From positions 372,001-436,000 of the forward strand of contig JACKCM010000002.1 of the NCBI GenBank assembly GCA_020634035.1: a stretch of 64,000 nucleotides of DNA. Direction: 5' to 3'. Positions 34,209-42,891 of the stretch are shown piece after piece; positions within the stretch are counted from its first letter, which is position 1, and every line of letters begins with the position of its first letter. The notes under the pieces were generated by a model. That model saw only the letters and a list, made by a program, of their open reading frames with translations, ran no database searches and was not told where the DNA came from. The DNA comes from Candidatus Obscuribacterales bacterium (GTDB lineage Bacteria; Cyanobacteriota; Vampirovibrionia; Obscuribacterales; Obscuribacteraceae). A program made the translations under genes and the position numbers.

Positions 34209-34238
34209 CAGGCGAGCCCGTGGGCTCGCCTGTTTGTT
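34209..34238 (+). terminator. Terminator between rpsO and pnp
   Basis: CAGGCGAGCC (34209-34218) and GGCTCGCCTG (34223-34232) form a perfect 10-pair stem with a CGTG loop, followed by TTTGTT. It probably ends most rpsO transcripts and lets a fraction into pnp. Confidence 0.8.
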
Positions 34239-34297
34239 CACGTGCTTCCGTCCCGGCTCATCCAGGATGTCAAGCAACAAGGATATGGATTCATGTG

Positions 34298-34325
34298 GGC
34301 ATGACGGGCTAAGCCTGGTCATGCC
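34298..34325 (+). promoter_or_regulatory. Hairpin in the pnp leader
   Basis: GGCATGAC (34298-34305) pairs exactly with GTCATGCC (34318-34325), and the loop GGGCTAAGCCT can pair further. It lies about 57 bases before the pnp start. In Escherichia coli a double-stranded pnp leader is cut by RNase III and used for autoregulation by PNPase; by analogy this hairpin may serve the same purpose. Confidence 0.45.
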
Positions 34326-34381
34326 TTGCATTGCCATATTCATAAACAAGACGAAAAGTAGAAGAGAAACAGAGAGAAACA

Positions 34382-36538
34382 ATGATGTTAGATACGGAAA
34401 ATAAAAAAGAAGAGCTGTCCAAAACTTGCGCCATAGAGATTGACGGCAAGACCATCAGCGTCAGAACCGGGCGGATGGCCAAACAGGCCAGTGGAGCAGT
34501 CGAGATCAGCTGTGGCGACACCATGTTGCTGGTCACCTGCACCGAGAGTAGAGAACCCCGTGACGGCATCGATTTCTTCCCGCTTCTTGTCGACTATGAA
34601 GAGAAGCTCTATGCCGTAGGTAGAGTACCTGGAAGCTTCCTGCGTAGAGAAGGCAGGGCTTCGGACAAAGCTATTCTTACAAGTCGCCTTATCGACCGTC
34701 CTATCAGACCGCTGTTTAAAAAGGGCTATAGAAAGGATGTCCAGATAGTCGCCACCGCTATGAGTGCCGACCAGGAAAATCCCACCGACACCCTTGCCAT
34801 GCTTGGCGCTTCTTTCGCCCTCTGTCTGGCAGGTCTACCCTTCGGCGGTCCTATCGGTGCTGCCCGGGTCGGCAGAGTGAACGGCAAATTCGTTGCCAAC
34901 CCCACCTATGAACAGATAGATGAATCCGATATCGATATCGTGGTGGCAGGAACCGATGATTCGATCATGATGGTAGAAGCCGGTTGCAATCTGGTTTCTG
35001 AAATCGATGTGCTTGCTGCCATCGACTATGCCCACAAAATCATCAAAGATCAGGTCAAAGCTCAGAACGAGTTCATCAGCGCTCTTGGAATCGAGAAAAC
35101 CGAATTCGAGCCGGAACCGAAAAACGAAGAGCTGCTCAGCCTGATCAAAGACAAAGCTACCGCCGAAATTAAAGCCTCTATGGATCGGGTCACCGACAAA
35201 AAGGTGCGTTCGGCTGCATTAGACAAAGCCTTCGCCAATGTCAAAGAGGCGATTGAAGCTCTGCCTGAAGAGAGCCCTCTCAAAGAATTCAGTGACGGAG
35301 CCATCAAAGGCTACATGGAATCTTACGAAGCCAAGCTCATGCGCGCCCAGGTTCTGGAATCCGGTTTCAGAGCCGATGGCAGAAAATGCGATGAGATCAG
35401 ACCGATCACTGTTGAGACCTCTATACTTCCCAGAGCTCACGGCTCCGGTCTCTTCACCCGTGGTACCACCCAGGCGCTTTCCATCGCTACTCTTGGAATC
35501 GCCGGAGACGCTCAGCGCCTCGACACCATCGATCCCCAGACTGAAAAACGCTATATGCACCATTACAACTTCCCCGGTTTCTCGGTGGGAGAAGTGAAGC
35601 CGATGCGTGGTCCTGGTCGTCGGGAAATCGGACACGGAGCGCTTGCCGAGCGTGCCATCATTCCTGTGCTGCCTGATCAAGAGAGCTTCCCCTACACGCT
35701 CAGGGTTGTATCGGAAGTGCTCGAAAGTAATGGCTCCACCTCGATGGCTTCCACCTGCGGCTCCTGTCTATCTCTGATGGATGCCGGCGTACCGCTGAAA
35801 GATACCGTCGGCGGAATCGCCATGGGTCTGATTCTCGAAGATGATCGCTGTGCAATTCTGTCGGATATCCAGGGTCTCGAAGATTTCCTCGGCGACATGG
35901 ACTTCAAAGTGACCGGTTCTAGAGATGGAATCACCGCCCTGCAGATGGATATCAAGGTCCAGGGTATCTCTATCGAAATCATGAGGGTCGCTCTTGAACA
36001 AGCTCGCAGAGGCCGTATCCATATAATTGAATGTATGGAGAAAGTGATTGATAAGCCGAGAGCCGAGCTTTCCAAGTGGGCTCCGAGGCTTATAACCATC
36101 AAGATCAATCCGGATGATATCGGTACAGTCATCGGCCCTGGTGGCAAGATGATCCGTCGTATCATCGAAGAGACCGGCGCATCTATTGACATCGAGGATG
36201 ATGGCACCGTTGTGATCGGCTCTGTCGAAGGTCAGGGCGGAGAAGCAGCCAAGCTCATGATCGAGAGACTGGTCAAAAAAATAGCACCTGGTGAAATCTA
36301 TAAAGGTGTGGTGACTCGTATAATTCCTGTCGGAGCTTTCGTCGAAGTACTGCCCGGCAAAGAAGGCATGGTTCACATCTCTCAGCTCGAGAACCGTCGA
36401 GTCAACAAAGTAGAAGATGTGGTCGCCGTCGGCCAGGAAGTCGTAGTCAAGGTAAGAGAGATAGACGATCGTAATCGTGTTAACCTGACTATGAAAGAAG
36501 TAACCGACGAAGAGAAAGAGCTTGCCCTGAAACACTAG
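34382..36538 (+). CDS. pnp: Polynucleotide phosphorylase
   Basis: PNPase degrades RNA 3' to 5' using phosphate. The 718-residue protein has two RNase PH domains (SGAVEISCGDTMLLVTCTESREP in the first; ILPRAHGSGLFTRGTTQALSIATLG, RREIGHGALAERA and LVLEDDR-like stretches in the second) joined by a helical linker. A KH domain (INPDDIGTVIGPGGKMIRRI) and a C-terminal S1 domain (IYKGVVTRIIPVGAFVEVLPG) follow. The catalytic FKVTGSRDGITALQMDIK is present. Two adjacent ATG codons begin the frame, preceded by GAGAGAAA. It follows rpsO and is followed after 34 bases by a TPR gene that may share its transcript. Confidence 0.97.
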   Translation: MMLDTENKKEELSKTCAIEIDGKTISVRTGRMAKQASGAVEISCGDTMLLVTCTESREPRDGIDFFPLLVDYEEKLYAVGRVPGSFLRREGRASDKAILTSRLIDRPIRPLFKKGYRKDVQIVATAMSADQENPTDTLAMLGASFALCLAGLPFGGPIGAARVGRVNGKFVANPTYEQIDESDIDIVVAGTDDSIMMVEAGCNLVSEIDVLAAIDYAHKIIKDQVKAQNEFISALGIEKTEFEPEPKNEELLSLIKDKATAEIKASMDRVTDKKVRSAALDKAFANVKEAIEALPEESPLKEFSDGAIKGYMESYEAKLMRAQVLESGFRADGRKCDEIRPITVETSILPRAHGSGLFTRGTTQALSIATLGIAGDAQRLDTIDPQTEKRYMHHYNFPGFSVGEVKPMRGPGRREIGHGALAERAIIPVLPDQESFPYTLRVVSEVLESNGSTSMASTCGSCLSLMDAGVPLKDTVGGIAMGLILEDDRCAILSDIQGLEDFLGDMDFKVTGSRDGITALQMDIKVQGISIEIMRVALEQARRGRIHIIECMEKVIDKPRAELSKWAPRLITIKINPDDIGTVIGPGGKMIRRIIEETGASIDIEDDGTVVIGSVEGQGGEAAKLMIERLVKKIAPGEIYKGVVTRIIPVGAFVEVLPGKEGMVHISQLENRRVNKVEDVVAVGQEVVVKVREIDDRNRVNLTMKEVTDEEKELALKH

Positions 36539-36572
36539 CTCTAATCACCCGCAAGTCAAAAGGGATCACATA

Positions 36573-37592
36573 TTGTCGAATAGCCCAGGACGTTTGAAGC
36601 CTCCATCGTCATCAGACATTTCGATGAGGATATTCTTCGTCCTGGTTTATTTGTTTGTGGCCCTTCTACCCCTGACCGGTGATGCGTCGCATCAGGTCTA
36701 TGCTAAAAGCAAGTCGACCAAAAAATCGAGTTCTAAAAAAAGCACTAAAAAAAGCACCAGAAAATCCTCTTCGAGCAAAACGAAATCTCGTAGCAGAAGA
36801 CGTACAACCTCAAAGAGTCGCCACAAAGCGGCAAAGCCAAAGCCGGCACCGAAGCCAGCTCCACCCAGCCCCGAAGAGCTGGCTGCCAAACAGAAACGTG
36901 AGAGCAATTATTCAAATTTGAATAGCTCATTCAGAAGTTATGATGCGGCTCTGGCTGCAAGGACGCGGGGAGATTATCATCGAGCCGCCGAGCTGTTTAA
37001 CCAGGCTCTTGAAAAAATCATGCAGAGCCGGGACTATCAGAAAGGCGGCAACGCCGGCACCATGGCGGCTATGACCTGTTTTGAGCTGGGCAAGACCCAG
37101 GAGGCTTCTGGCGACCTTATCGGCGCCCGGGACAGCTATGCCAAGTGTCTGCGCATCATGCCCGAGTACTCACCGGCAGCGGTCAATATGATTGAGTTGC
37201 TTGCCAAAAACGGACATATAGATCTTGCTCTGGCCAAAGCCCGAGAAGCAGTTCGTGAAAATGGCAGAGACCCAAGAAGTCGACTGCTGCTTTCGCTCTT
37301 GCTTCAGAAAAAAGGGGACGTGGAAGCGGCCCGCAGAGAGCAAGATGAGTTCAAGAGGCTGCTTTCGGTGGATTCTCAGATTATTCCCAAACAAAACGCC
37401 CACCAGAAAAATGTGGTGAGAGTGGCGGATTATCTTCGCGGCGTCCAGGAAGCGGACAGCAAAGATGACCAGTCTCATGCCCAGGGCAAAGACGAGACCG
37501 ATGATGATGATGGTATCGACGAAGAAGAAGGAGATACCGAGCATATCGACGCCGAAGCGCTCAAGAAACACGACCAGAAGATGGGCGACTGA
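36573..37592 (+). CDS. Exported TPR protein with Ser/Lys-rich linker
   Basis: A 339-residue protein starting with TTG, AGGGA about 10 bases upstream. Residues 18-40 form a signal anchor or signal peptide. Residues 42-100 are an extreme Ser/Lys/Arg-rich tract (KKSSSKKSTKKSTRKSSSSK and more), then a Pro/Lys spacer. From about 115 to 275 there are three or four TPR units (YDAALAARTRGDYHRAAELFNQALEKI, GDLIGARDSYAKCLRIMPEYSPA, HIDLALAKAREAVRENGRDP). The C-terminus is acidic (DETDDDDGIDEEEGD). The basic tract may bind nucleic acid or anionic lipids. It follows pnp closely; function unknown. Confidence 0.65.
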   Translation: MSNSPGRLKPPSSSDISMRIFFVLVYLFVALLPLTGDASHQVYAKSKSTKKSSSKKSTKKSTRKSSSSKTKSRSRRRTTSKSRHKAAKPKPAPKPAPPSPEELAAKQKRESNYSNLNSSFRSYDAALAARTRGDYHRAAELFNQALEKIMQSRDYQKGGNAGTMAAMTCFELGKTQEASGDLIGARDSYAKCLRIMPEYSPAAVNMIELLAKNGHIDLALAKAREAVRENGRDPRSRLLLSLLLQKKGDVEAARREQDEFKRLLSVDSQIIPKQNAHQKNVVRVADYLRGVQEADSKDDQSHAQGKDETDDDDGIDEEEGDTEHIDAEALKKHDQKMGD

Positions 37593-37619
37593 CCGCCAAT
37601 TTAAATAAGGACATTATGA

Positions 37620-37645
37620 AAGAGGGACCCGATTGGGTCCCTCTT
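37620..37645. terminator. Bidirectional terminator between the TPR gene and hup
   Basis: AGAGGGACCC (37621-37630) and GGGTCCCTCT (37635-37644) form a perfect stem with a GATT loop, extended by an A-T pair. It lies between two convergent genes and is followed by CTTCC on plus and TTTCATAAT on minus, so it can serve both. Confidence 0.75.
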
Positions 37646-37668
37646 CCGGAATTCTAGACTGTCAAAGA

Positions 37669-37950
37669 CTATTTGTTGTTGACTTTATCTTTGAATTCTT
37701 TACCAGGCGAGAAAGCAGGTACTTTCTTGGCAGGTACTTTGATCTTTTCACCAGGCTTCTGAGGATTATTAGTCTCTCTTGCGTTGCGCGAACGGCGCTC
37801 GAAGGTGCCGAAGCCAACCAGAGTTACTCTGTCGCCTTTGGCAACAGTTTCAGTAACTACATCTGTCAATGCGTGGAGCATTTCTTCTACAGATTTCTTG
37901 GTGTTGTTTGTACGATTTGCTATCTCAGCAGCTAGTTCTGCTTTGTTCAC
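37669..37950 (-). CDS. hup: HU-type DNA-binding protein
   Basis: A 93-residue nucleoid protein with the HU pattern: MNKAELAAEIANRT, LHALTDVVTETVAKGDRVTLVGFGTFERRSRNARETNNPQKP and KVPAFSPGKEFKDKV. The beta-arm motif RNPxTG is altered to ETNNPQKPGEK but keeps the Pro that intercalates into DNA. The start is GTG with a strong AGGAGG eight bases upstream. It is probably the abundant chromosomal HU of this organism. Confidence 0.95.
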   Translation of the reverse strand: MNKAELAAEIANRTNNTKKSVEEMLHALTDVVTETVAKGDRVTLVGFGTFERRSRNARETNNPQKPGEKIKVPAKKVPAFSPGKEFKDKVNNK

Positions 37951-37991
37951 AGAGATTCCTCCTGTCCCTCACATCGAGAACGAATTGAAAT

Positions 37992-38019
37992 TGATATATT
38001 GATATCATGTGGCTTTTCA
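37992..38019 (-). promoter_or_regulatory. Candidate promoter of hup
   Basis: On the minus strand TTGAAA (38019-38014), a 16-base spacer and TATATC (37997-37992) lie about 42 bases before the GTG start. The -10 box matches at four of six positions. Confidence 0.4.
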
Positions 38020-38121
38020 AAACCACGTAATGGGCAAGAATACAGCACCTTGAGTCGCGAAACAAGTACATCACGATAAAATGTGGCACTAGATAACGAG
38101 TTTTTTTCAGTTTCAAACATC

Positions 38122-38150
38122 TTGACGTGTATTTTTTGGCTCTTTATGAG
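38122..38150 (+). promoter_or_regulatory. Candidate promoter of rsfS
   Basis: TTGACG (38122-38127), a 17-base spacer and TATGAG (38145-38150) lie about 28 bases before the ATG at 38179. AAGGA between them and the ATG serves as ribosome-binding site. Confidence 0.5.
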
Positions 38151-38178
38151 ATGTGGAGAGCGTGAAAAGGACTAGAAT

Positions 38179-38637
38179 ATGGGAACAAATATAGTACCGA
38201 ATATAGAGAGCAGGACTCACTTGGGACGAAAAATCGCCACCTCATCGGCAGTGGATTCACGCAAAACAGCGTTTTTGGCCGCCTGTGCGGCTGAATCCAA
38301 GAAGGCTATATCCACAGTAGTACTGGATGTTGCGAAAGTAACGTTGATCGCCGACTATTTCGTTTTTACCGGTGGAGATTCCAGAGCCCAGGTCAAAGCG
38401 ATAGTGGAGGAGATTCTCTCCAGTCTCGAGAAAGTCGGGCGCAAAGCCAAATCGGTAGAAGGACTGACCGAAGGACGCTGGGTGCTAATCGACTTCGGAG
38501 ATGTCATAATTCATGTTTTGCAGGGGGCGGAGCGCGAATATTACAAACTCGAGCAATTTTGGAACCATGCCCTTATAGTTGATCCGGAAGAATGGACAAA
38601 AACAGGGTCAGATAGTGATAATTTAGAAGTAGAGTAG
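38179..38637 (+). CDS. rsfS: Ribosomal silencing factor RsfS
   Basis: RsfS binds L14 on the large subunit and blocks subunit joining in starvation. The 152-residue protein has the Iojap/RsfS pattern: AESKKAISTVVLDVAKVTLIADYFVFTGGDSRAQVKAI, then EGRWVLIDFGDVIIHVLQGAEREYYKLEQFW. The first 25 residues are an unconserved leader and the last 20 are acidic. AAGGA precedes the ATG. It is followed by the Sm-like/beta-propeller gene 60 bases downstream. Confidence 0.93.
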   Translation: MGTNIVPNIESRTHLGRKIATSSAVDSRKTAFLAACAAESKKAISTVVLDVAKVTLIADYFVFTGGDSRAQVKAIVEEILSSLEKVGRKAKSVEGLTEGRWVLIDFGDVIIHVLQGAEREYYKLEQFWNHALIVDPEEWTKTGSDSDNLEVE

Positions 38638-38697
38638 ATTTATTATTGGTTTTCATTTTAGTACCAGCTTCAGGGAGCCGGACAGAGGTAGAAAAAT

Positions 38698-39855
38698 ATG
38701 AGCTTCAGGACCAGACTGCAGGGGTTTGTAGAGAATCGACAAAAGATTCAGATCTGGTATGGAATGGGCTGCCATAACACCGTCACCGGAAGGGTGCTCG
38801 GTGTCGACCACGATCATCTCGATGTGGAGTCCTATTCCCATGAAAGTGACGGTCAGATTCATATACGGCGCATTCTTATTCCGATGCACCTGATTCTGCA
38901 TATAGACATTACTACTTCAGAGATTAGCGAAGAGCACGAAATTCTCGACAAGGTCGAGGATAAAGAAAACGGCAAAGAACCCGGTTTGAGTTCCGCTTCG
39001 GTAATTGATCTACCCGAGGCGCCCCATGGCTATGCTGTAAAGATACTCTCCCAGTTGAGCGCCTCTTACTCTAATCGTTTTTCGCGAATGACGGCAGGAC
39101 CAGGCGGCATCTATTTCTCTTGTGACGGCAGTGTCTGGTTCGTGGACAACTCCGGACAACCCAGCGAGTATGCTCGCATCCGTGGCAACAGCACCATATC
39201 GGGCTTGCGCTTCGATCGAAAAGGTGTCTTATATGTCGCCACGATTCAGGGAACGGTCTATAAAATCGACCCGAACAAATCCGGTCGTATTCTTGCCCAG
39301 CTAGACGGCGGCAAGACCGGAGGCGGTACTTTCTTGTCCGATGTGGCTATCGGTCCAAGAGAAGAGGTCTATGTCTCCAACTTCCCTTCCAACACCGGTG
39401 GCATTTTCAAAATCGACAAGTCCGGTGAATCCGAAGTCTTAATCGGTGGTCCAGGCAACGGTACTCAAGGACTACTCCTTGATCCCGATGGCTTCCTGTG
39501 GTGCCTGGAGCATTCCTCCGGCTCTGTAGTCAAGCGCTCCCTCGATGGTCGAGAAGTCTCGCGCATCTCCGTAGCCGAGTCCGATAGTTTCAACTTCGCC
39601 GATGGCTATGACGGCAATCTCGCCATGGATAGCCTGGGACGACTCTATATCACTGCCGGTCGTGCCGGCAATGTTCTCAGGGTGAACAGAGAAGGACGGG
39701 CAGAAGAGTTTCTCAAAGGTCTGCGCAATCCGACAGGCATAGCTTTCGGCACCGATGGCGCTCTCTTTGTTCTGGAAGCCGGTCGTTCGAGAGTGTTGAG
39801 AGTGGCGGCTCTAGATAAGGCCGATCGCACCGCTTCGGCGCCGATGCTGAGCTAG
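38698..39855 (+). CDS. Cytoplasmic beta-propeller (NHL/SMP-30-like) protein with N-terminal Sm-like domain
   Basis: A 385-residue protein without signal peptide. Residues 5-75 (QKIQIWYGMGCHNTVTGRVLGV, DHDHLDVESY, RRILIPMHLILHIDI) read as a five-strand Sm-like barrel, of the Hfq/LSm class; this is a fold guess. A charged linker at 76-105 leads to a propeller of about six blades with repeated GLRFDRKGVLYVAT, DVAIGPREEVYVSN, GLLLDPDGFLWCLE, NLAMDSLGRLYITA and GIAFGTDGALFVLE, typical of NHL or SMP-30 repeats. NHL propellers in eukaryotic TRIM proteins can bind RNA, but most bacterial ones are of unknown role. GAGG precedes the ATG; a strong terminator follows. Confidence 0.7.
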   Translation: MSFRTRLQGFVENRQKIQIWYGMGCHNTVTGRVLGVDHDHLDVESYSHESDGQIHIRRILIPMHLILHIDITTSEISEEHEILDKVEDKENGKEPGLSSASVIDLPEAPHGYAVKILSQLSASYSNRFSRMTAGPGGIYFSCDGSVWFVDNSGQPSEYARIRGNSTISGLRFDRKGVLYVATIQGTVYKIDPNKSGRILAQLDGGKTGGGTFLSDVAIGPREEVYVSNFPSNTGGIFKIDKSGESEVLIGGPGNGTQGLLLDPDGFLWCLEHSSGSVVKRSLDGREVSRISVAESDSFNFADGYDGNLAMDSLGRLYITAGRAGNVLRVNREGRAEEFLKGLRNPTGIAFGTDGALFVLEAGRSRVLRVAALDKADRTASAPMLS

Positions 39856-39883
39856 AGCGACTTTAAAAATCGCACTTTTATAT

Positions 39884-39913
39884 ATGCGCCACATATAGTG
39901 GCGCATTTTTTTT
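39884..39913 (+). terminator. Strong rho-independent terminator
   Basis: ATGCGCCAC (39884-39892) and GTGGCGCAT (39898-39906) form a perfect 9-pair stem with an ATATA loop, followed directly by a run of T to 39913. It ends the propeller-protein transcript before the convergent acyl-CoA synthetase gene. Confidence 0.92.
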
Positions 39914-39932
39914 GCTTTTCTATTGCTGCTTT

Positions 39933-41804
39933 CTACTTGGCGTTCTGGGAGACCAGAGAACGCTCGTCGAAGAGCGCTTCGATAACCTGGGCATAATTCC
40001 GGGCTACGACATTGCGCTTGATCTTGAGGGTAGCGGTCAGCTCTCCGGCTTCAACCGAAAGTTCGTTCTCGAGAATCTTGAATTTCTTGACCTGTTCGTA
40101 GTCAGCCAGGGGCCGTGACAACCGCTTGATCTCGGAGCGAAGATGATTGTTCAGTTCATGACCTTTCAATAGATCTTCGAAGCTCTCATACTTCCAGCCT
40201 GACTCCATAGAAAAGTCCATGGCGGCAGTTTCATCCAGGCTGATAAGCGCGACCAGGTGTTTTTGCTTATCGCCGAAGACCACCGCCTGATTGATGAAGG
40301 GGATGGTTTTGAGCACCGCTTCGATTCTCTGGGGGGCGATGTTCTTACCGGCAGCGTTGACGATGATGTCTTTTTTGCGATCGGTAATGGTGACATAGTT
40401 GTCACCATCGATAGTGCCGATGTCTCCGGTTCTGAACCAGCCGTCTGTAAAAGCTTTCTCCGTAGCCTGAGCATTTTTGTAATAGCCGTTGAAAATCGTC
40501 GGTCCTTTGACCAGCAACTCTCCGTCCACGTCCACTTTCATCTGGACCGAAGGCAGAAGACAGCCCACGGTGCCGACTTTTACTTTATCCGGACGATTGA
40601 CGGATAGCGGGGCTGCGGTCTCGGTCAGACCATAGCCTTCCAGGGTAGAGATGCCCACGGCGTTGAAGAATTTCAAAACCGGTCTGGTGGCAGGAGCACC
40701 GCCACTGACAATCAGTCTCAGGCGGGCACCAAGGCGCTCTTTCAGCTTTCTGAGCACCAGTTTCTCGGCGATGAAATATTTCGCTTTCAAGCCGATGCGG
40801 GGCTCTTTGCCCTCGGCGGCATGTTCGACCATCTCGTTGCCGACAGAAACGCCCCATTCAATAAGCTTGCGAGCCCTGGCCGATGCGCCGTCGATGCCGT
40901 TTTTGACTTTTGTATAAATCCGGTCGAGCACCCTGGGCACAACAAGGATCATTGTAGGCTCTACTTCCTGCATGTTGCGAGCCATATACTCGATGCCTTC
41001 GGCATAGGCGCAGGAGCCGCCGTCCATCATCCAGTAGAACTCTCCGCAGATTCTCTCGAATACATGAGAGAGGGGAAGATAAGAGAGATAGAGATCATCA
41101 TCGCCAATCGGAATGATCTGTCTGAGATCCTCTACCAGCCTGATGATATTAGAGTGTGTCAGAGGCACGCCCTTGGGAGTACCGGTGGTGCCGCTGGTAT
41201 ATATGATTGTGGCCAGATCATCTATTTTTGTGTTGCTCCACTTATATTGCAGATCATTGGGATTCTCCGCCATCTCGGCTTCACCTGCCAGAATCAGGTC
41301 GCTGAAGCTCATCAGCATTGTCCGGGGCAAGTTACATGACTCTGCAACCTTTTCGATATCTGAATCTTTATCTGGTTCCATCAGAACCAATTTTTTCAAG
41401 CTGGGCAGTTTCGCTACTAAATTATCGAATTTCTTGAGCAGACGCTGGTTTTGCACGAAGACCACTTCGGCTTCGGAATTGTTGATGATGTATTCGATAT
41501 CCGAAAGAGAGCTGGTCGGATATATGGGCACTGAAACAGCACCATTGTATATAGTGGCAAAATCGGCCAGCACCCAGAAGTGGGAAGTCTGGGAGAATAT
41601 CGCTGCTTTTGAGCCCATATCGATACCCAGGGACGAAAGACCGAAGGCAAGCTTCTCTACGACATTGCCCATCTCGGACCAGGTAATAGACTCATAAGCC
41701 TGACCTTTCGGTTTGTGGAGCATAGCCGGTCGATCTGCCATGCGGGCGATTCGACTTCTCAGGATGGTGGCGAGATTGCGGTTCTTTTCTTCTTTGCGAT
41801 TCAT
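39933..41804 (-). CDS. Long-chain fatty acyl-CoA synthetase (AMP-forming)
   Basis: The enzyme activates fatty acids with ATP and CoA. The protein of about 623 residues has the adenylation motifs TIIYTSGTTGTPKGVPLTHSN (AMP loop), EGYGLTETAAPLS, and GWFRTGDIGTIDGDNYVTITDRKKDII, with the C-terminal GKNIAPQRIE region containing the hinge. The bubblegum/FadD15-like length and AEGIEYMARNMQEVEPTMILVVPRV fit the long-chain clade. I prefer the ATG at 41804 (MNRKEEKNRN) to the TTG at 41810. It is probably monocistronic; the lipase gene upstream on the same strand ends 165 bases before it, so the pair may supply fatty acids and activate them. Confidence 0.9.
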   Translation of the reverse strand: MNRKEEKNRNLATILRSRIARMADRPAMLHKPKGQAYESITWSEMGNVVEKLAFGLSSLGIDMGSKAAIFSQTSHFWVLADFATIYNGAVSVPIYPTSSLSDIEYIINNSEAEVVFVQNQRLLKKFDNLVAKLPSLKKLVLMEPDKDSDIEKVAESCNLPRTMLMSFSDLILAGEAEMAENPNDLQYKWSNTKIDDLATIIYTSGTTGTPKGVPLTHSNIIRLVEDLRQIIPIGDDDLYLSYLPLSHVFERICGEFYWMMDGGSCAYAEGIEYMARNMQEVEPTMILVVPRVLDRIYTKVKNGIDGASARARKLIEWGVSVGNEMVEHAAEGKEPRIGLKAKYFIAEKLVLRKLKERLGARLRLIVSGGAPATRPVLKFFNAVGISTLEGYGLTETAAPLSVNRPDKVKVGTVGCLLPSVQMKVDVDGELLVKGPTIFNGYYKNAQATEKAFTDGWFRTGDIGTIDGDNYVTITDRKKDIIVNAAGKNIAPQRIEAVLKTIPFINQAVVFGDKQKHLVALISLDETAAMDFSMESGWKYESFEDLLKGHELNNHLRSEIKRLSRPLADYEQVKKFKILENELSVEAGELTATLKIKRNVVARNYAQVIEALFDERSLVSQNAK

Positions 41805-41969
41805 CGTCAATTTATCGTAGACACTAATACAACCAGCATTATATTCAGTTTTCAGGTGGCGACCAGCAAATATGAATCAGTATTAGAACTGTTTTCAAGG
41901 GCGCTTTCTGCCCGGGGATACAGAAATTCGCTGATTATGAATTATTACTCAGAGCCTTCTTAGCAAGAT

Positions 41970-42839
41970 TTAAGCGCTTACAAAGGGCGTCAGCCAGGTT
42001 GAGAACCCATCGGCGAGCGAGCTTACCGAATCTTCGAAGACCAGATCATGGCGGCATTCATTGAAGTGAACGCGCTCTTTGGCAGGGCAATCGAGCTCTT
42101 CAAAAAATCTGTCGTTCATCCGGTTATCGACTATCCTCTCCTGACCGGCGGTGGCAAGATATACCGGACAGGGCAGCGACTTGCTCTTTCTCACAGCCTC
42201 TTTGGTCAATTTCAGAAGCTCCAGACCAAGACCGGCAGGGATGGCGAATTTGCCCAGCTTGTCGGCGTTTACTTGCTCGCGAATCTTTTCGTTGACGGTG
42301 ATATCGTCGACACTGTAGGGAAGGGCGATTATCTTGCCAGGAGCCACCAGGGCAGTCAGAATCGCCTTCAATTTATACGGCAGGGTAAAGGTTCCGGCGA
42401 ACCCTTCGAATCCGGGCGACATAAGAAGCATGGCCGAGGGCGGCTGCTCCAGCCGATCCAAAGAAGAGAGAGCGACAAGAGCCCCCATGCTGTTTCCGGC
42501 AAGAACCAGAGGCTTACCCGGGTTCTCCTCTTTTGCGTGGTTGGTAAGAGCAATCAAATCGTCCTGCCATTGTCTATACGAATCGAAGCTGCGCCGGTCT
42601 CCATGACCGAATCCGCTCAGATCACAGCTATAGACCCGGTGCTTGCAAGAGGCCAGCCTCGATGCCAGGGGCTCGAACCAGCCCGAATGGGCGCCCAGAC
42701 CATGGCAGAGCACGGTGACATATGCTGCGTCCGAATGTCCCCAGGTTCGGCAGAAAATCTTTTCCTGCTCTTTACCCTTTCTTACCGGGATTTCAAATTC
42801 GGTGCTGGTCGGGCTCAAATCTATGACAGGTATGCTCAT
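41970..42839 (-). CDS. Alpha/beta hydrolase of the monoacylglycerol-lipase/lysophospholipase type
   Basis: A 289-residue hydrolase starting at 42839 (MSIPVIDLS). The catalytic set is visible: oxyanion region VLCHGLGAHSGWFEPLASRL, nucleophile elbow GNSMG in VLAGNSMGALVAL, and the late His in ECRHDLVFED, with an Asp near TAGQERIVDNRM. DLSGFGHGDR is typical of serine aminopeptidase-like lipases (Hydrolase_4). The frame extends 60 codons further up to 43019, but that part overlaps the divergent gene starting at 42892 and has no domain character. A perfect TATAAT ends seven bases before the ATG, implying a leaderless message. Confidence 0.85.
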   Translation of the reverse strand: MSIPVIDLSPTSTEFEIPVRKGKEQEKIFCRTWGHSDAAYVTVLCHGLGAHSGWFEPLASRLASCKHRVYSCDLSGFGHGDRRSFDSYRQWQDDLIALTNHAKEENPGKPLVLAGNSMGALVALSSLDRLEQPPSAMLLMSPGFEGFAGTFTLPYKLKAILTALVAPGKIIALPYSVDDITVNEKIREQVNADKLGKFAIPAGLGLELLKLTKEAVRKSKSLPCPVYLATAGQERIVDNRMNDRFFEELDCPAKERVHFNECRHDLVFEDSVSSLADGFSTWLTPFVSA

Positions 42840-42846
42840 TCCAGTT

Positions 42847-42852
42847 ATTATA
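42847..42852 (-). promoter_or_regulatory. Candidate -10 box for a leaderless lipase message
   Basis: TATAAT on the minus strand (42852-42847) lies seven bases before the ATG at 42839, about where transcription would start. No convincing -35 box or ribosome-binding site is present. Confidence 0.4.
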
Positions 42853-42891
42853 ACTTCAGGGGAGATATTCGAAGCAAAAATCCGATTTACC

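Noticed and set aside
42643..42891. N-terminal extension of the TPR gene at 42892
   Set aside because: It overlaps the divergent lipase gene, and the residues resemble no domain; the ATG at 42892 begins a sensible head and membrane helix.
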